Of a stretch of 7,116 nt of DNA, positions 1-5,787 are shown piece after piece. The notes under the pieces were generated by a model that saw nothing but the letters and a program-made list of their open reading frames with translations, had not been told where the DNA came from and did no database searches. A program made the translations under genes and the position numbers. The stretch comes from Candidatus Bathyarchaeota archaeon. GTDB lineage: Archaea > Thermoproteota > Bathyarchaeia > Bathyarchaeales > UBA233. Each line of letters starts with the position of its first letter. Positions within the stretch are counted from its first letter, which is position 1. The stretch is taken from the NCBI GenBank assembly GCA_004376975.1, contig SOJA01000182.1, positions 1 through 7,116 of the forward strand. Direction: 5' to 3'.

Positions 1-15
1 TGAAAGAAAGTTCTG

Positions 16-92
16 TGGTGCCGAGGGCCGGGTTTGAACCGGCGACAACCCGGTCTTCAGCCGGGCGCTCTCCCAGGCTGAGCTACCTCGGC
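16..92 (-). tRNA. tRNA-Phe (anticodon GAA), CCA encoded
   Basis: The minus strand folds as a complete cloverleaf. The acceptor GCCGAGG (92-86) pairs perfectly with CCTCGGC (26-20). The D stem is GCTC/GAGC with G18 G19 in the loop, the anticodon stem is CCCGG/CCGGG around loop CTGAAGA, and the T arm is GCCGG-TTCAAAC-CCGGC. The anticodon GAA reads Phe codons. The discriminator is A (base 19) and the next three bases encode CCA, unlike the other three tRNA genes here. There is no intron. A T-rich run follows its 3' end, towards base 1. Confidence 0.97.
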
Positions 93-116
93 TCTAGATT
101 GAAAATGGAGTAGAGT

Positions 117-125
117 GTTTTTAAG
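117..125 (-). promoter_or_regulatory. Box A (TATA-like) of tRNA-Phe
   Basis: The minus strand reads CTTAAAAAC here, centred about 29 bases upstream of the tRNA-Phe 5' end. That is the usual distance for an archaeal TBP site. The surrounding sequence has no other AT-rich candidate at that distance. Confidence 0.6.
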
Positions 126-350
126 TTTTCTGAATTTCGCTCTTGGGTGAAGTGTAGAGGTTTATCTTCTGAAGATGAGGAACAATTCTTGTATCTTGGG
201 TTTAGTTGGCTATGTCTCATGTAGAAATCTTGTTGAGTATTATTTCGTAATATCAGATTCGGAATCCTAGCTTGTGATACATCAGAGTGGGAAACATCCC
301 TTAAGAAAGAGAGGAGGGTTAGGCATACTCCTGTGTGTGAAGTGGTGTAA

Positions 351-509
351 ATGAAGAAAATGGCGGTAATTATGGTGGAATTAGTTGATGAAAGTGTAGA
401 AGAGAGAAACGAAAAGATAGTGCAGGAGCTGTACGACTGGTTCCATGAAGACGCTGTTTCCATGCCATGGGTCAAGGAGATAAGAGGTATAACTGTGAAA
501 GAAGAGTAG
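351..509 (+). CDS. Small hypothetical protein (52 aa)
   Basis: I do not recognise a named family. ATG at 351 directly follows an in-frame TAA (348-350), so the start is 351 or the second Met codon at 360. The predicted pattern is a short hydrophobic strand (residues 3-12, KMAVIMVELV), a charged amphipathic helix (about 13-32, ending LYDWF), and a second strand after PW (39-40) running to the C-terminus. The product is acidic. The codons look like normal protein and the residue pattern alternates sensibly, which argues for a real gene even though no strong Shine-Dalgarno is visible. A long open frame on the opposite strand (83-475) overlaps it and also enters the tRNA, so I take that one as the shadow. 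It could be a small beta-alpha-beta protein; no function can be assigned. Confidence 0.6.
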   Translation: MKKMAVIMVELVDESVEERNEKIVQELYDWFHEDAVSMPWVKEIRGITVKEE

Positions 510-673
510 TTTGCTTATGGCTTTCCAGGCAAACTAAACCAAGTCATTTACTCTTTATCCATCTAATTTTTCCATGTTCTCGTCAGAGATGAAGCATTTT
601 ACTTTATTTTTCTGAAAAACAGCAAAGATTATGAGGGGTAACTACAAAAATAGGTTATGAATGATTATATAGA

Positions 674-768
674 GGGCCCGTGGTCTAGTTGGTTAGGACG
701 TCGCCCTCACACAGTGAACATTCTGGAGGAAGCGGCGAAGATCGTGGGTTCAACTCCCACCGGGCCCA
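674..768 (+). tRNA. tRNA-Val (anticodon CAC) with intron
   Basis: The acceptor GGGCCCG (674-680) pairs perfectly with CGGGCCC (761-767), and the discriminator is A768 with no encoded CCA. The D stem is GTCT/GGAC with loop AGTTGGTTA, and the T arm is GTGGG-TTCAACT-CCCAC (744-760). The anticodon stem TCGCC (701-705) pairs with GGCGA (734-738). Between them the loop begins CTCACA, giving anticodon CAC at 708-710, and is interrupted by about 21 extra bases. Removing them leaves a normal seven-base loop CTCACAC. The extra bases sit after position 37, the canonical archaeal intron site. Confidence 0.95.
712..732 (+). other. tRNA intron at position 37/38
   Basis: These 21 bases lie between the anticodon-adjacent A37 and the last loop base. 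The boundary is ambiguous by one base because a C occurs at both ends (712 and 733). The exon-intron pairing expected for splicing endonuclease looks partial: exon CTC (706-708) can pair with intron GAG (726-728), and 705-708 could instead pair with 726-729 at the cost of the last stem pair. A strict 3-4-3 bulge-helix-bulge is not obvious, so this may be a relaxed motif. Confidence 0.8.
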
Positions 769-777
769 CTAGAAACA

Positions 778-783
778 TTTTTT
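778..783 (+). terminator. T-run terminator after tRNA-Val
   Basis: Six consecutive T residues start nine bases after the last tRNA-Val base. This is the simple oligo-T stop signal expected for archaeal RNA polymerase. No hairpin is needed or seen. Confidence 0.5.
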
Positions 784-801
784 CATGAGAAAATTTCCAA
801 C

Positions 802-847
802 AAATAAAACCTTATTTGCCGCTTTCAACATATAATATTGTGGAGGT
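802..847 (+). promoter_or_regulatory. Box A and strong Shine-Dalgarno before the 854 frame
   Basis: An AT-rich AAATAAAACC at 802-811 lies at a suitable distance for a transcription start near 830. GGAGGT at 842-847 is a near-perfect ribosome binding site, six bases before the ATG at 854. A second AT-rich stretch (831-839) lies too close to the ATG to serve an SD-led transcript. This signal is the main evidence that 854 starts, or once started, a gene. Confidence 0.5.
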
Positions 848-853
848 TGAATT

Positions 854-1073
854 ATGAAAAGAAAATTCGAGCTAGCCCTGGCTCTCGCGGTAATCATCAT
901 CCTAGGCGCATTCATAGTGTCGATATCAACCTCGCAGTCAAGGGAAAATCAGTGGGATAACAAAAACACCCGGGTTCTTTGTGGTAGACAAGAAGTTTTT
1001 GAGCATTCTCATGCCCCCTGCTACAAAGGATACCGGGGTCGAATGCCAACGTCAACGCCCTAAAATGCTGTAG
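854..1073 (+). pseudogene. Frame-broken remnant of a secreted or membrane-anchored protein
   Basis: The ATG at 854 has an excellent ribosome site and opens with basic residues (KRK) and a hydrophobic stretch (about residues 7-26, LALALAVIIILGAFIVSIS). This is a convincing signal peptide or membrane anchor. After about residue 28 the same frame becomes compositionally odd and stops at 1063. A second plus-strand frame, open from 918 to the TAG at 1071-1073, reads more naturally and contains GITKTPGFFVVDKK. That segment resembles the cis-proline strand of thioredoxin/DsbA-like proteins. A shift near 935-945 would join leader and fragment into about 71 residues, still too short for a whole thioredoxin fold and lacking a CxxC. 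I infer a decayed gene with an internal deletion. The alternative is an intact 69-residue membrane-anchored peptide (854-1063). Confidence 0.4.
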
Positions 1074-1102
1074 AATCAGCAGTTCTGGTAATGCATGGCA
1101 AT

Positions 1103-1149
1103 CTTTTAAGCTGATAATGGGCATTAGGATGAACCATAACCTTTAACTA
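1103..1149 (+). promoter_or_regulatory. Candidate promoter of the ABC exporter operon
   Basis: Two box A-like elements precede the operon: CTTTTAAG at 1103-1110 and CTTTAACTAT at 1141-1150. The first would place transcription start near 1133 and suits the ATG at 1159. The second would place it near 1170 and suits the downstream starts at 1180 or 1186, which have GAGG at 1173-1176. The sequence does not decide between them. Confidence 0.35.
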
Positions 1150-1158
1150 TCAAATGAA

Positions 1159-1917
1159 ATGTTAACGCCTTCGAGGTCTATGGTATTGAGTTTGACTATT
1201 GAAGCAGCTGACGTGGTTAAGGTTTTCGGTGACGTTCATGCTTTGGATGGTTTGAGCTTTGTTGTTAAGAGCGGAGAAATTTTCGGTCTTATCGGTCCGA
1301 ATGGAGCTGGGAAAACAACTGCACTTAGGGTTATCTCAACGTTGCTAAAGCCTACTTCAGGTTCAGTGAAAGTTCTTGGCCGTGACGTTGTCAGCCAAGC
1401 CGCTGAGATCCGTAGGCTTATAAGCTATCTTCCTGAAGAAGCGGGAGCCTACAAAAACTTGTCAGGCCATGAGTACCTGAAGTTTATGGCCAAATTCACC
1501 GTTGAAGATGAAGAGATGGTTAGAGAAACTGTTGAGGTTGCATCAAAGATTTCTGGGTTAGAAAAACGTCTTAAAGATAAGGTGAAAACGTACAGCAAAG
1601 GTATGAAAAGACGTCTTCTCGTTGCGAGAGCCCTCATGACCAAGCCTCGACTTGCACTGTTGGATGAACCAACCAGCGGATTAGATGTTCTTCATTCCGT
1701 TCATGTTAGAGGAATCATAAAGCAATATGTGGAGCAAGAAGGAGTTACCGTGCTTCTGTCAAGTCACAACATGCTTGAAGTGGAGTATCTATGCAGCAAA
1801 GTGGCTCTCATAAACAAAGGCAAAATAGTAGCTGAAGGCTCTCCAACAGAGCTTAAGAAAAAAGCGCAAGCAGCAAATCTTGAAGAAGTTTTTTCAAAGG
1901 TGGTTGGTTTTGCTTAG
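1159..1917 (+). CDS. ABC-2 type transporter ATP-binding protein
   Basis: This is the cytoplasmic ATPase that powers the membrane partner encoded just downstream, most likely for export. The full nucleotide-binding domain is visible: Walker A GPNGAGKT (residues 46-53), the signature YSKGM (145-149, the form typical of ABC-2 exporters rather than LSGGQ), Walker B LALLDE (165-170), D-loop SGLD (173-176) and switch His203 in SSHN. The Q-loop position, usually PQ in this group, reads PEE (92-94), so Glu replaces Gln. At 252 residues it is a little short of the common 300 or more and lacks the C-terminal extension. The start is uncertain: ATG 1159 is the longest, while ATG 1180 or TTG 1186 have a GAGG motif at 1173-1176 and leave the family N-terminus intact. 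The end overlaps the permease start by 8 bases, which suggests translational coupling. The cargo cannot be read from sequence. Confidence 0.95.
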   Translation: MLTPSRSMVLSLTIEAADVVKVFGDVHALDGLSFVVKSGEIFGLIGPNGAGKTTALRVISTLLKPTSGSVKVLGRDVVSQAAEIRRLISYLPEEAGAYKNLSGHEYLKFMAKFTVEDEEMVRETVEVASKISGLEKRLKDKVKTYSKGMKRRLLVARALMTKPRLALLDEPTSGLDVLHSVHVRGIIKQYVEQEGVTVLLSSHNMLEVEYLCSKVALINKGKIVAEGSPTELKKKAQAANLEEVFSKVVGFA

Positions 1918-3175
1918 AGACTTATTCAACATCATTGTCAAGGAAGTTAAGGAGTTAGTTAGAAATCCAACACTCCTCCTAGGCATGATAATCGTCCCGT
2001 TAGTAGTGTTTCCCCTAATGGGATTTGCAGTTCAAACTTCAATGGAAGCAACAGAAGAAAGCATGAAAAACATTTCGATAATCATTATGGATCATGATGC
2101 CAATGGCAGCATCAGCTATATTTTCAAAGACTTTTTGGAAAACCGAAGCATCACAGTTGATGAAATTGAAACTGTAAACTTGGATGAAGCCGCAGTTTAT
2201 GCTCAAGAATCAAACGCTACCGCGCTCATAGTTATACCTCAAGGTTTCAGCTATAACATTACCAATTACTTGGTAGCTGAAATGAATGTTTACACAGTGT
2301 TTAGAGGTGGAGGCATAACTGAATCGGCCAGTTCCTCGGTTATATATGCCCTCATAGAGAGCTTCAAGAGATGGCTAGCTCCAAACCCGTTTATTGCACA
2401 CCACGAATCGATTATTAAAGGAAAGAACATTCCCATAAGTCCAGACGCGCTTTTTGGGCTAGTTATGTTGCAGTCCATAGGCATGCCCATAGGCATAATG
2501 ATGTTACTTATATTTGCGATGCAGTTTGCAGCTACTTCTGTTGCTTCAGAAAAGGAGGAAAAAACACTGGAAACTCTGCTAACACTGCCCATCAATAGAT
2601 TCACAATTCTAGCTGGAAAACTGACGGGTTCCATTCTTGTAGCAGTTGTCGGAGCGATTGTCTACATGATAGGCTTCAATTACTACATGAGTTCTTTCAC
2701 AAGCGCTATGCCAACCGAAATCGGGGTAGACCTTGCAACAGTGGGATTAGCACCAACACCATTATCATACTTGCTTCTTGGAGCCTCACTCTTCGTGTCA
2801 CTGATTTCAGGATTGGCATTAACAGTTTCAATATCCATTTTCGCGGAAGATGTGAAAGGCGCCCAAGCATTAGTAGGGCCTCTGTCGATGCTGTTGATTT
2901 TCCCAATGATTTTCATGATGTTCACTGACATCTACGCCTTACCATTTCCTCTGATGATTGTCTTACTTGCAATACCATTCACACATCCAATGTTAGCGTC
3001 CAAAGTAGCTTTCACCGGCGACTACCTAACAGCTGTCATAGGCATCGTATACGTGTCAATCTTTACCGTCGTAGTGCTTTATGTTGCAGCGAAACTGTTT
3101 GGCTCCGAGAAAATCCTGACGGCAAAGCTGAGGTTTAAGGGATTAAGAAGACGCAAAAGAAAAACAGCTGAATAA
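1910..3175 (+). CDS. ABC-2 type transporter permease (NatB/YhaP-like architecture)
   Basis: This is the membrane half of the exporter. From TTG 1910 it has 421 residues: a cytoplasmic amphipathic start with VKEVKELVRNP, a first membrane helix (about 21-41), a large external domain (about 42-180) with several N-x-S/T sequons (NIS, NGS, NRS, NAT, NIT), then about five more helices (roughly 185-210, 238-258, 285-312, 322-355, 372-396). The conserved cytoplasmic loop ASEKEEKTLETLLTLPINR (about 212-230) is the hallmark of ABC-2 permeases. The tail is strongly basic (RRRKRK). I chose TTG 1910 because AGGTGG (1898-1903) lies six bases upstream and the overlap with the ATPase is then only 8 bases. 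The frame is open upstream to TTG 1880, which would overlap by 38 bases. Substrate unknown; relatives are linked to sodium or antibiotic efflux, which is not evidence for this one. Confidence 0.92.
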   Translation: MLRDLFNIIVKEVKELVRNPTLLLGMIIVPLVVFPLMGFAVQTSMEATEESMKNISIIIMDHDANGSISYIFKDFLENRSITVDEIETVNLDEAAVYAQESNATALIVIPQGFSYNITNYLVAEMNVYTVFRGGGITESASSSVIYALIESFKRWLAPNPFIAHHESIIKGKNIPISPDALFGLVMLQSIGMPIGIMMLLIFAMQFAATSVASEKEEKTLETLLTLPINRFTILAGKLTGSILVAVVGAIVYMIGFNYYMSSFTSAMPTEIGVDLATVGLAPTPLSYLLLGASLFVSLISGLALTVSISIFAEDVKGAQALVGPLSMLLIFPMIFMMFTDIYALPFPLMIVLLAIPFTHPMLASKVAFTGDYLTAVIGIVYVSIFTVVVLYVAAKLFGSEKILTAKLRFKGLRRRKRKTAE

Positions 3176-3230
3176 CCGCAGTAAAGTTTTTCCGTAGAGC
3201 ATATGAAACGTGTTTCTTGGTGTTTGCAAA

Positions 3231-4334
3231 TTGGGAATCCAACAGATTGAAGTCTACTCGGTTGTTTTACGCTACAAGGAACCTTTCAAAATTGCACCCG
3301 GAACTAGTATTGAAAGCCACAACATAGTGGTCAAGATACACACAGACTACGAGGTGGTTGGCTGGGGTGAATCATCACCTTCGCAGAGAGTGACAAATGA
3401 AAACCCCAAAACAGTCATTGAAACCTTAGACAAAATCGCACCCAAACTGATTGGCATGTCCCCCCTAAGAATCGAGCAGAACATCGAACTCATGAACTCA
3501 ACTGTTAAGCAGAATCCAGCTGCAAAGGCAGCCATAGACATGGCGCTACATGACATCCTGGGAAAAACCGCTAGAAAACCACTTTTCATGCTAATCGGCG
3601 GCTACCGCACAGAAGTCCTAACAGACATAACCCTAAGCATCAAATCTCCAAAAGAAATGGCCAAAGATGCCGTCAAAGCCGTTAAGAAAGGCTTCAAAGC
3701 CCTAAAAGTGAAGGTTGGATCAGATCCCATCGAAGATGTTGAACGCATCAAATCTATCCGCAAAGCAGTAGACAACGAAATAGAAATCAGACTTGATGCA
3801 AATCAGGGATGGACACCCAAGCAAGCAATAAATGTTCTTAACAAGACGGAACGATTTAACATCCAATTCGCCGAACAACCAGTTCCAGCAAAAGACCTGA
3901 AAGACTTGGCAAAAGTTAGGAAGCACTCGCCAATACCGATCATGGCTGATGAAAGCGTTCATTCACCTGAAGACGCTTTACGCTTGATTGAAGCAGAAGC
4001 AGTAGACTTGATAAACATTAAGCTGATGAAAAGCGGAGGAATACTGAAAGGCAAGAAAATAGCCAGCATTGCTGAAGCTGCTGGGATACCGTGCATGATT
4101 GGGTGTATGGGTGAATCAGGAATAGGCATAGCAGCAGCAGCCCACTTGGCAGCAGCCGTCAAAAACATACAATACGCAGATTTGGACTCTGACCTTTTGC
4201 TGAAAGACAAGCTTGCTAAAAAAGGAGGTACAAAAGTCAGAAATTCAATGCATATCCTTCCAAAGAAGCATGGACTAGGCATCGAAGAGTTAAATCAGAG
4301 GATTCTGGGAAAGCCGAAAAGGATTTACAAGTAG
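3231..4334 (+). CDS. Enolase-superfamily dipeptide epimerase (Ala-Glu epimerase-like)
   Basis: This is a predicted cytoplasmic Mg-dependent epimerase of the muconate-lactonizing subgroup, likely inverting an alpha-carbon in a dipeptide. From TTG 3231 (367 aa) the capping domain occupies about residues 1-125, with FKIAPGT and GWGESSPS. In the barrel, KVKVG carries the KxK pair K159/K161. The metal ligands are D189 (RLDANQGW), E215 (AEQP) and D240 (ADES). The opposing lysine is K264 (NIKLMKSGG). D317-L-D319 matches the DxD motif that marks dipeptide epimerases and binds the substrate amino group. All catalytic positions look intact. TTG 3231 gives the family-like N-terminus GIQQIEVYSV and has GGTG at 3219-3222; GTG 3210 would add seven residues. 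It follows the permease by about 34-55 bases in the same orientation, so it is probably co-transcribed. The actual dipeptide is unknown, and archaea have no murein to recycle. Confidence 0.88.
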   Translation: MGIQQIEVYSVVLRYKEPFKIAPGTSIESHNIVVKIHTDYEVVGWGESSPSQRVTNENPKTVIETLDKIAPKLIGMSPLRIEQNIELMNSTVKQNPAAKAAIDMALHDILGKTARKPLFMLIGGYRTEVLTDITLSIKSPKEMAKDAVKAVKKGFKALKVKVGSDPIEDVERIKSIRKAVDNEIEIRLDANQGWTPKQAINVLNKTERFNIQFAEQPVPAKDLKDLAKVRKHSPIPIMADESVHSPEDALRLIEAEAVDLINIKLMKSGGILKGKKIASIAEAAGIPCMIGCMGESGIGIAAAAHLAAAVKNIQYADLDSDLLLKDKLAKKGGTKVRNSMHILPKKHGLGIEELNQRILGKPKRIYK

Positions 4335-4361
4335 CCAACGTTACTAACCTGTCAGGAGTTT

Positions 4362-5354
4362 GTGAACTTGGTTTCTCTTAGAGCTTTAGCACCTTCCTTA
4401 ACTAGAATTACTACTGCTGCAGCTGTTGGAGCTGCATTGCACATCGGTCAAGGAAACCCAAACTTGATAGACGAAAAGGCTGTTGAGTTTTCAAGAGCAG
4501 TGCTAGCCCAAACCGATGTTGACGGCGAAATCATTTCCTGTGAAGGACCTAAAGACAATGCACCAGCATTTATGAACCGAGAAAAAGTTGGAACAGGAAA
4601 AGGCCCCAAAGTCGAGTTTATAGTAGATCCTGTTGACGGATCAACAGCTTCTTCCAAAGGCAGAAAAGACGCCATTTCTGCTCTCGCCTGTGCACCTGCT
4701 GGCTGTTTTCAAGTACTTCCCGATGACGGATACTATTTCAAAGTGGCAACTGATTACCATTCAATCAGCAAGATTTCCCTAGATATGTCCATTGAACAAA
4801 TTGTCCGTGCAGTGGCTCAGGCAAAGAATTTGCTTCTTCAAAACTTCACCGTCATAATGTTAGAGCGTGAAAGACATCTGGAGATTCTGAAAAAACTGAG
4901 AAAGCTAGGTGTAAGAATAATTCTGATTCCTGATGGTGACATTGCGGGGGCGGTTGTAACATGTAACCCCAGTTCAGGGATTGACCTTCTTGTGGGTGCT
5001 GGGGCTGGACCTGAAGCCACAATTGCTGCGACTGCTGTAAAATGCCTAGGCGGCACTATGCTTGTGAAGGTTTGGAAAGATAAGAAAGATGATGCTAACC
5101 GCTTGGACAGACTAAGAACGGAAGGTGTTGATGTTGATAAAACCTATGATGAAAACGAGCTGGCAAAGGGCAACGAACTAGTTTTTGCAGCCTCTGGCGT
5201 AACGAAAGGCGAGTTATTAGATGGCGTACGTTTCATTCCAAATGGAGCCATTGTTAGCTCAATTTGCATGAGACTGCCAAGTGGAACCGTAGAAAAATCA
5301 GAAACGACACTACGGTTTAAAGGACATCCAGTTTACAAACAGTTTTCAATATAA
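4362..5354 (+). CDS. glpX: Class II fructose-1,6-bisphosphatase (GlpX-type), divergent
   Basis: This is a predicted Mg/Mn-dependent phosphatase removing the 1-phosphate of fructose 1,6-bisphosphate in gluconeogenesis; some relatives also act on sedoheptulose bisphosphate. The 330 residues are full length for the family. Motifs in order: D37 with AV (IDEKAV), CEGPKDNAPAF (60-70, equivalent to the usual GEGERDEAP), DPVDGST (89-95, usually DPLEGT), LERERH (167-172), IPDGDIAGAVVT (189-200), GAGAGPEA (212-219) and ASGVTKGELLDGV (277-289). Likely metal ligands D37, E61, D89, D92 and E218 are all present, with Asp at the position usually occupied by Glu in the DPxEGT motif. The start GTG 4362 has AGGAG at 4354-4358; TTG 4368 would have better spacing. 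It lies 27 bases after the epimerase, so probably the last gene of the operon. Confidence 0.88.
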   Translation: MNLVSLRALAPSLTRITTAAAVGAALHIGQGNPNLIDEKAVEFSRAVLAQTDVDGEIISCEGPKDNAPAFMNREKVGTGKGPKVEFIVDPVDGSTASSKGRKDAISALACAPAGCFQVLPDDGYYFKVATDYHSISKISLDMSIEQIVRAVAQAKNLLLQNFTVIMLERERHLEILKKLRKLGVRIILIPDGDIAGAVVTCNPSSGIDLLVGAGAGPEATIAATAVKCLGGTMLVKVWKDKKDDANRLDRLRTEGVDVDKTYDENELAKGNELVFAASGVTKGELLDGVRFIPNGAIVSSICMRLPSGTVEKSETTLRFKGHPVYKQFSI

Positions 5355-5363
5355 AATCCTCAT

Positions 5364-5531
5364 TCACTCAAAAGCTACAGAGATCGTGAAGCTAACCCAA
5401 CAGGCAATCAACGCAATATGAAGATAATTAGTGCTTGTCCAAACATTTTCTTCGGAAACTGTCAACAAAACTGTGATCACTCCTACCAAACTTATGACGG
5501 CAACGGCAACGAAGAAACTGAATGAGCAAAC
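5364..5531 (-). pseudogene. Startless two-helix hydrophobic frame (55 codons)
   Basis: The minus strand is open from just after a TAG at 5532-5534 to a TGA at 5364-5366. It encodes two clear hydrophobic stretches, FFVAVAVISLVGVITVLLTV and YLHIALIACWVSFTISVAF, joined by a polar turn SEENVWTSTN. That pattern is typical of a membrane hairpin and unlike a chance frame. No ATG is available. The only starts are an internal TTG or GTG inside the first helix, so the N-terminus seems missing. The upstream end lies just past the tRNA-Pro gene, whose 3' side faces it. I infer the 3' remnant of a small membrane protein; a functional micro-protein with a TTG start is possible. No family recognised. Confidence 0.35.
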
Positions 5532-5540
5532 CTATTACTC

Positions 5541-5545
5541 AAAAA
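5541..5545 (-). terminator. T-run after tRNA-Pro
   Basis: Read on the minus strand this is TTTTT, about seven bases beyond the last tRNA-Pro base. It fits a simple oligo-T transcription stop; short and therefore weak evidence. Confidence 0.35.
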
Positions 5546-5551
5546 TCTTCA

Positions 5552-5626
5552 TGGGGCTGCCCGGATTTGAACCGGGGTCCCTAGCGCCCGAGGCTAAGAG
5601 CCTAGACCAAGCTAGCCGACAGCCCC
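5552..5626 (-). tRNA. tRNA-Pro (anticodon CGG)
   Basis: On the minus strand GGGGCTG (5626-5620) pairs with CAGCCCC (5559-5553), followed by discriminator A and no encoded CCA. The anticodon stem TTAGC/GCTAG encloses loop CTCGGGC, giving anticodon CGG for the Pro codon CCG. The T arm is CCCGG-TTCAAAT-CCGGG. The D stem GGCT/GGCT closes an 11-base loop (AGCTTGGTCTA) and uses two G-U pairs. A tempting alternative CTT (Lys) anticodon in CTCTTAG fails because it leaves no room for a D arm. No intron. Confidence 0.93.
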
Positions 5627-5650
5627 AAATACGTAGTCTAGACACTCTCA

Positions 5651-5660
5651 AAGATAATTT
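5651..5660 (-). promoter_or_regulatory. Possible box A of tRNA-Pro
   Basis: The minus strand reads AAATTATCTT, centred about 29 bases upstream of the tRNA-Pro 5' end. The match to the archaeal TBP site is modest; position is the main support. Nothing else was recognised between 5627 and 5787. Confidence 0.35.
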
Positions 5661-5787
5661 GCCCTTAATCATAAAAACCTTAACTAAAATTCAGCATCTA
5701 AGCGTGCGCAGCCAGCCCCTTGAACTTCCATGCAAATTAGAAACTTGAGCGATGGATTCAGAATGTTCTTTTAGGCAAAAATAGGAA

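Noticed and set aside
175..270. 31-codon plus-strand frame starting ATG
   Set aside because: Short, no ribosome site or promoter, Cys/Asn/Tyr composition without a pattern; easily a chance frame.
83..475. 130-codon open frame on the minus strand
   Set aside because: It runs into the tRNA-Phe gene, is antisense to the better small gene at 351-509, is Ser/Thr/Phe-rich, and has no ribosome site.
1066..1081. Hairpin TGCTG-TAGAAT-CAGCA as a terminator
   Set aside because: Only five base pairs and no T-run follows; archaeal termination normally needs the T-run.
912..1124. 70-codon minus-strand frame
   Set aside because: Antisense to the 854 leader region, no start signals and no recognisable pattern.
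2290..2634. Open frames antisense to the permease, epimerase and GlpX genes
   Set aside because: They mirror real genes in other frames and show no family motifs, ribosome sites or independent promoters.
5552..5626. Reading this tRNA as tRNA-Lys (CTT anticodon)
   Set aside because: The CTT register gives only a three-pair anticodon stem and no space for a D arm; the CGG register gives five pairs and normal arm lengths.
5431..5748. 105-codon plus-strand frame containing MGLPGFEPGS
   Set aside because: This peptide is the well-known false translation of the antisense of a tRNA T arm; the frame reads straight through tRNA-Pro.
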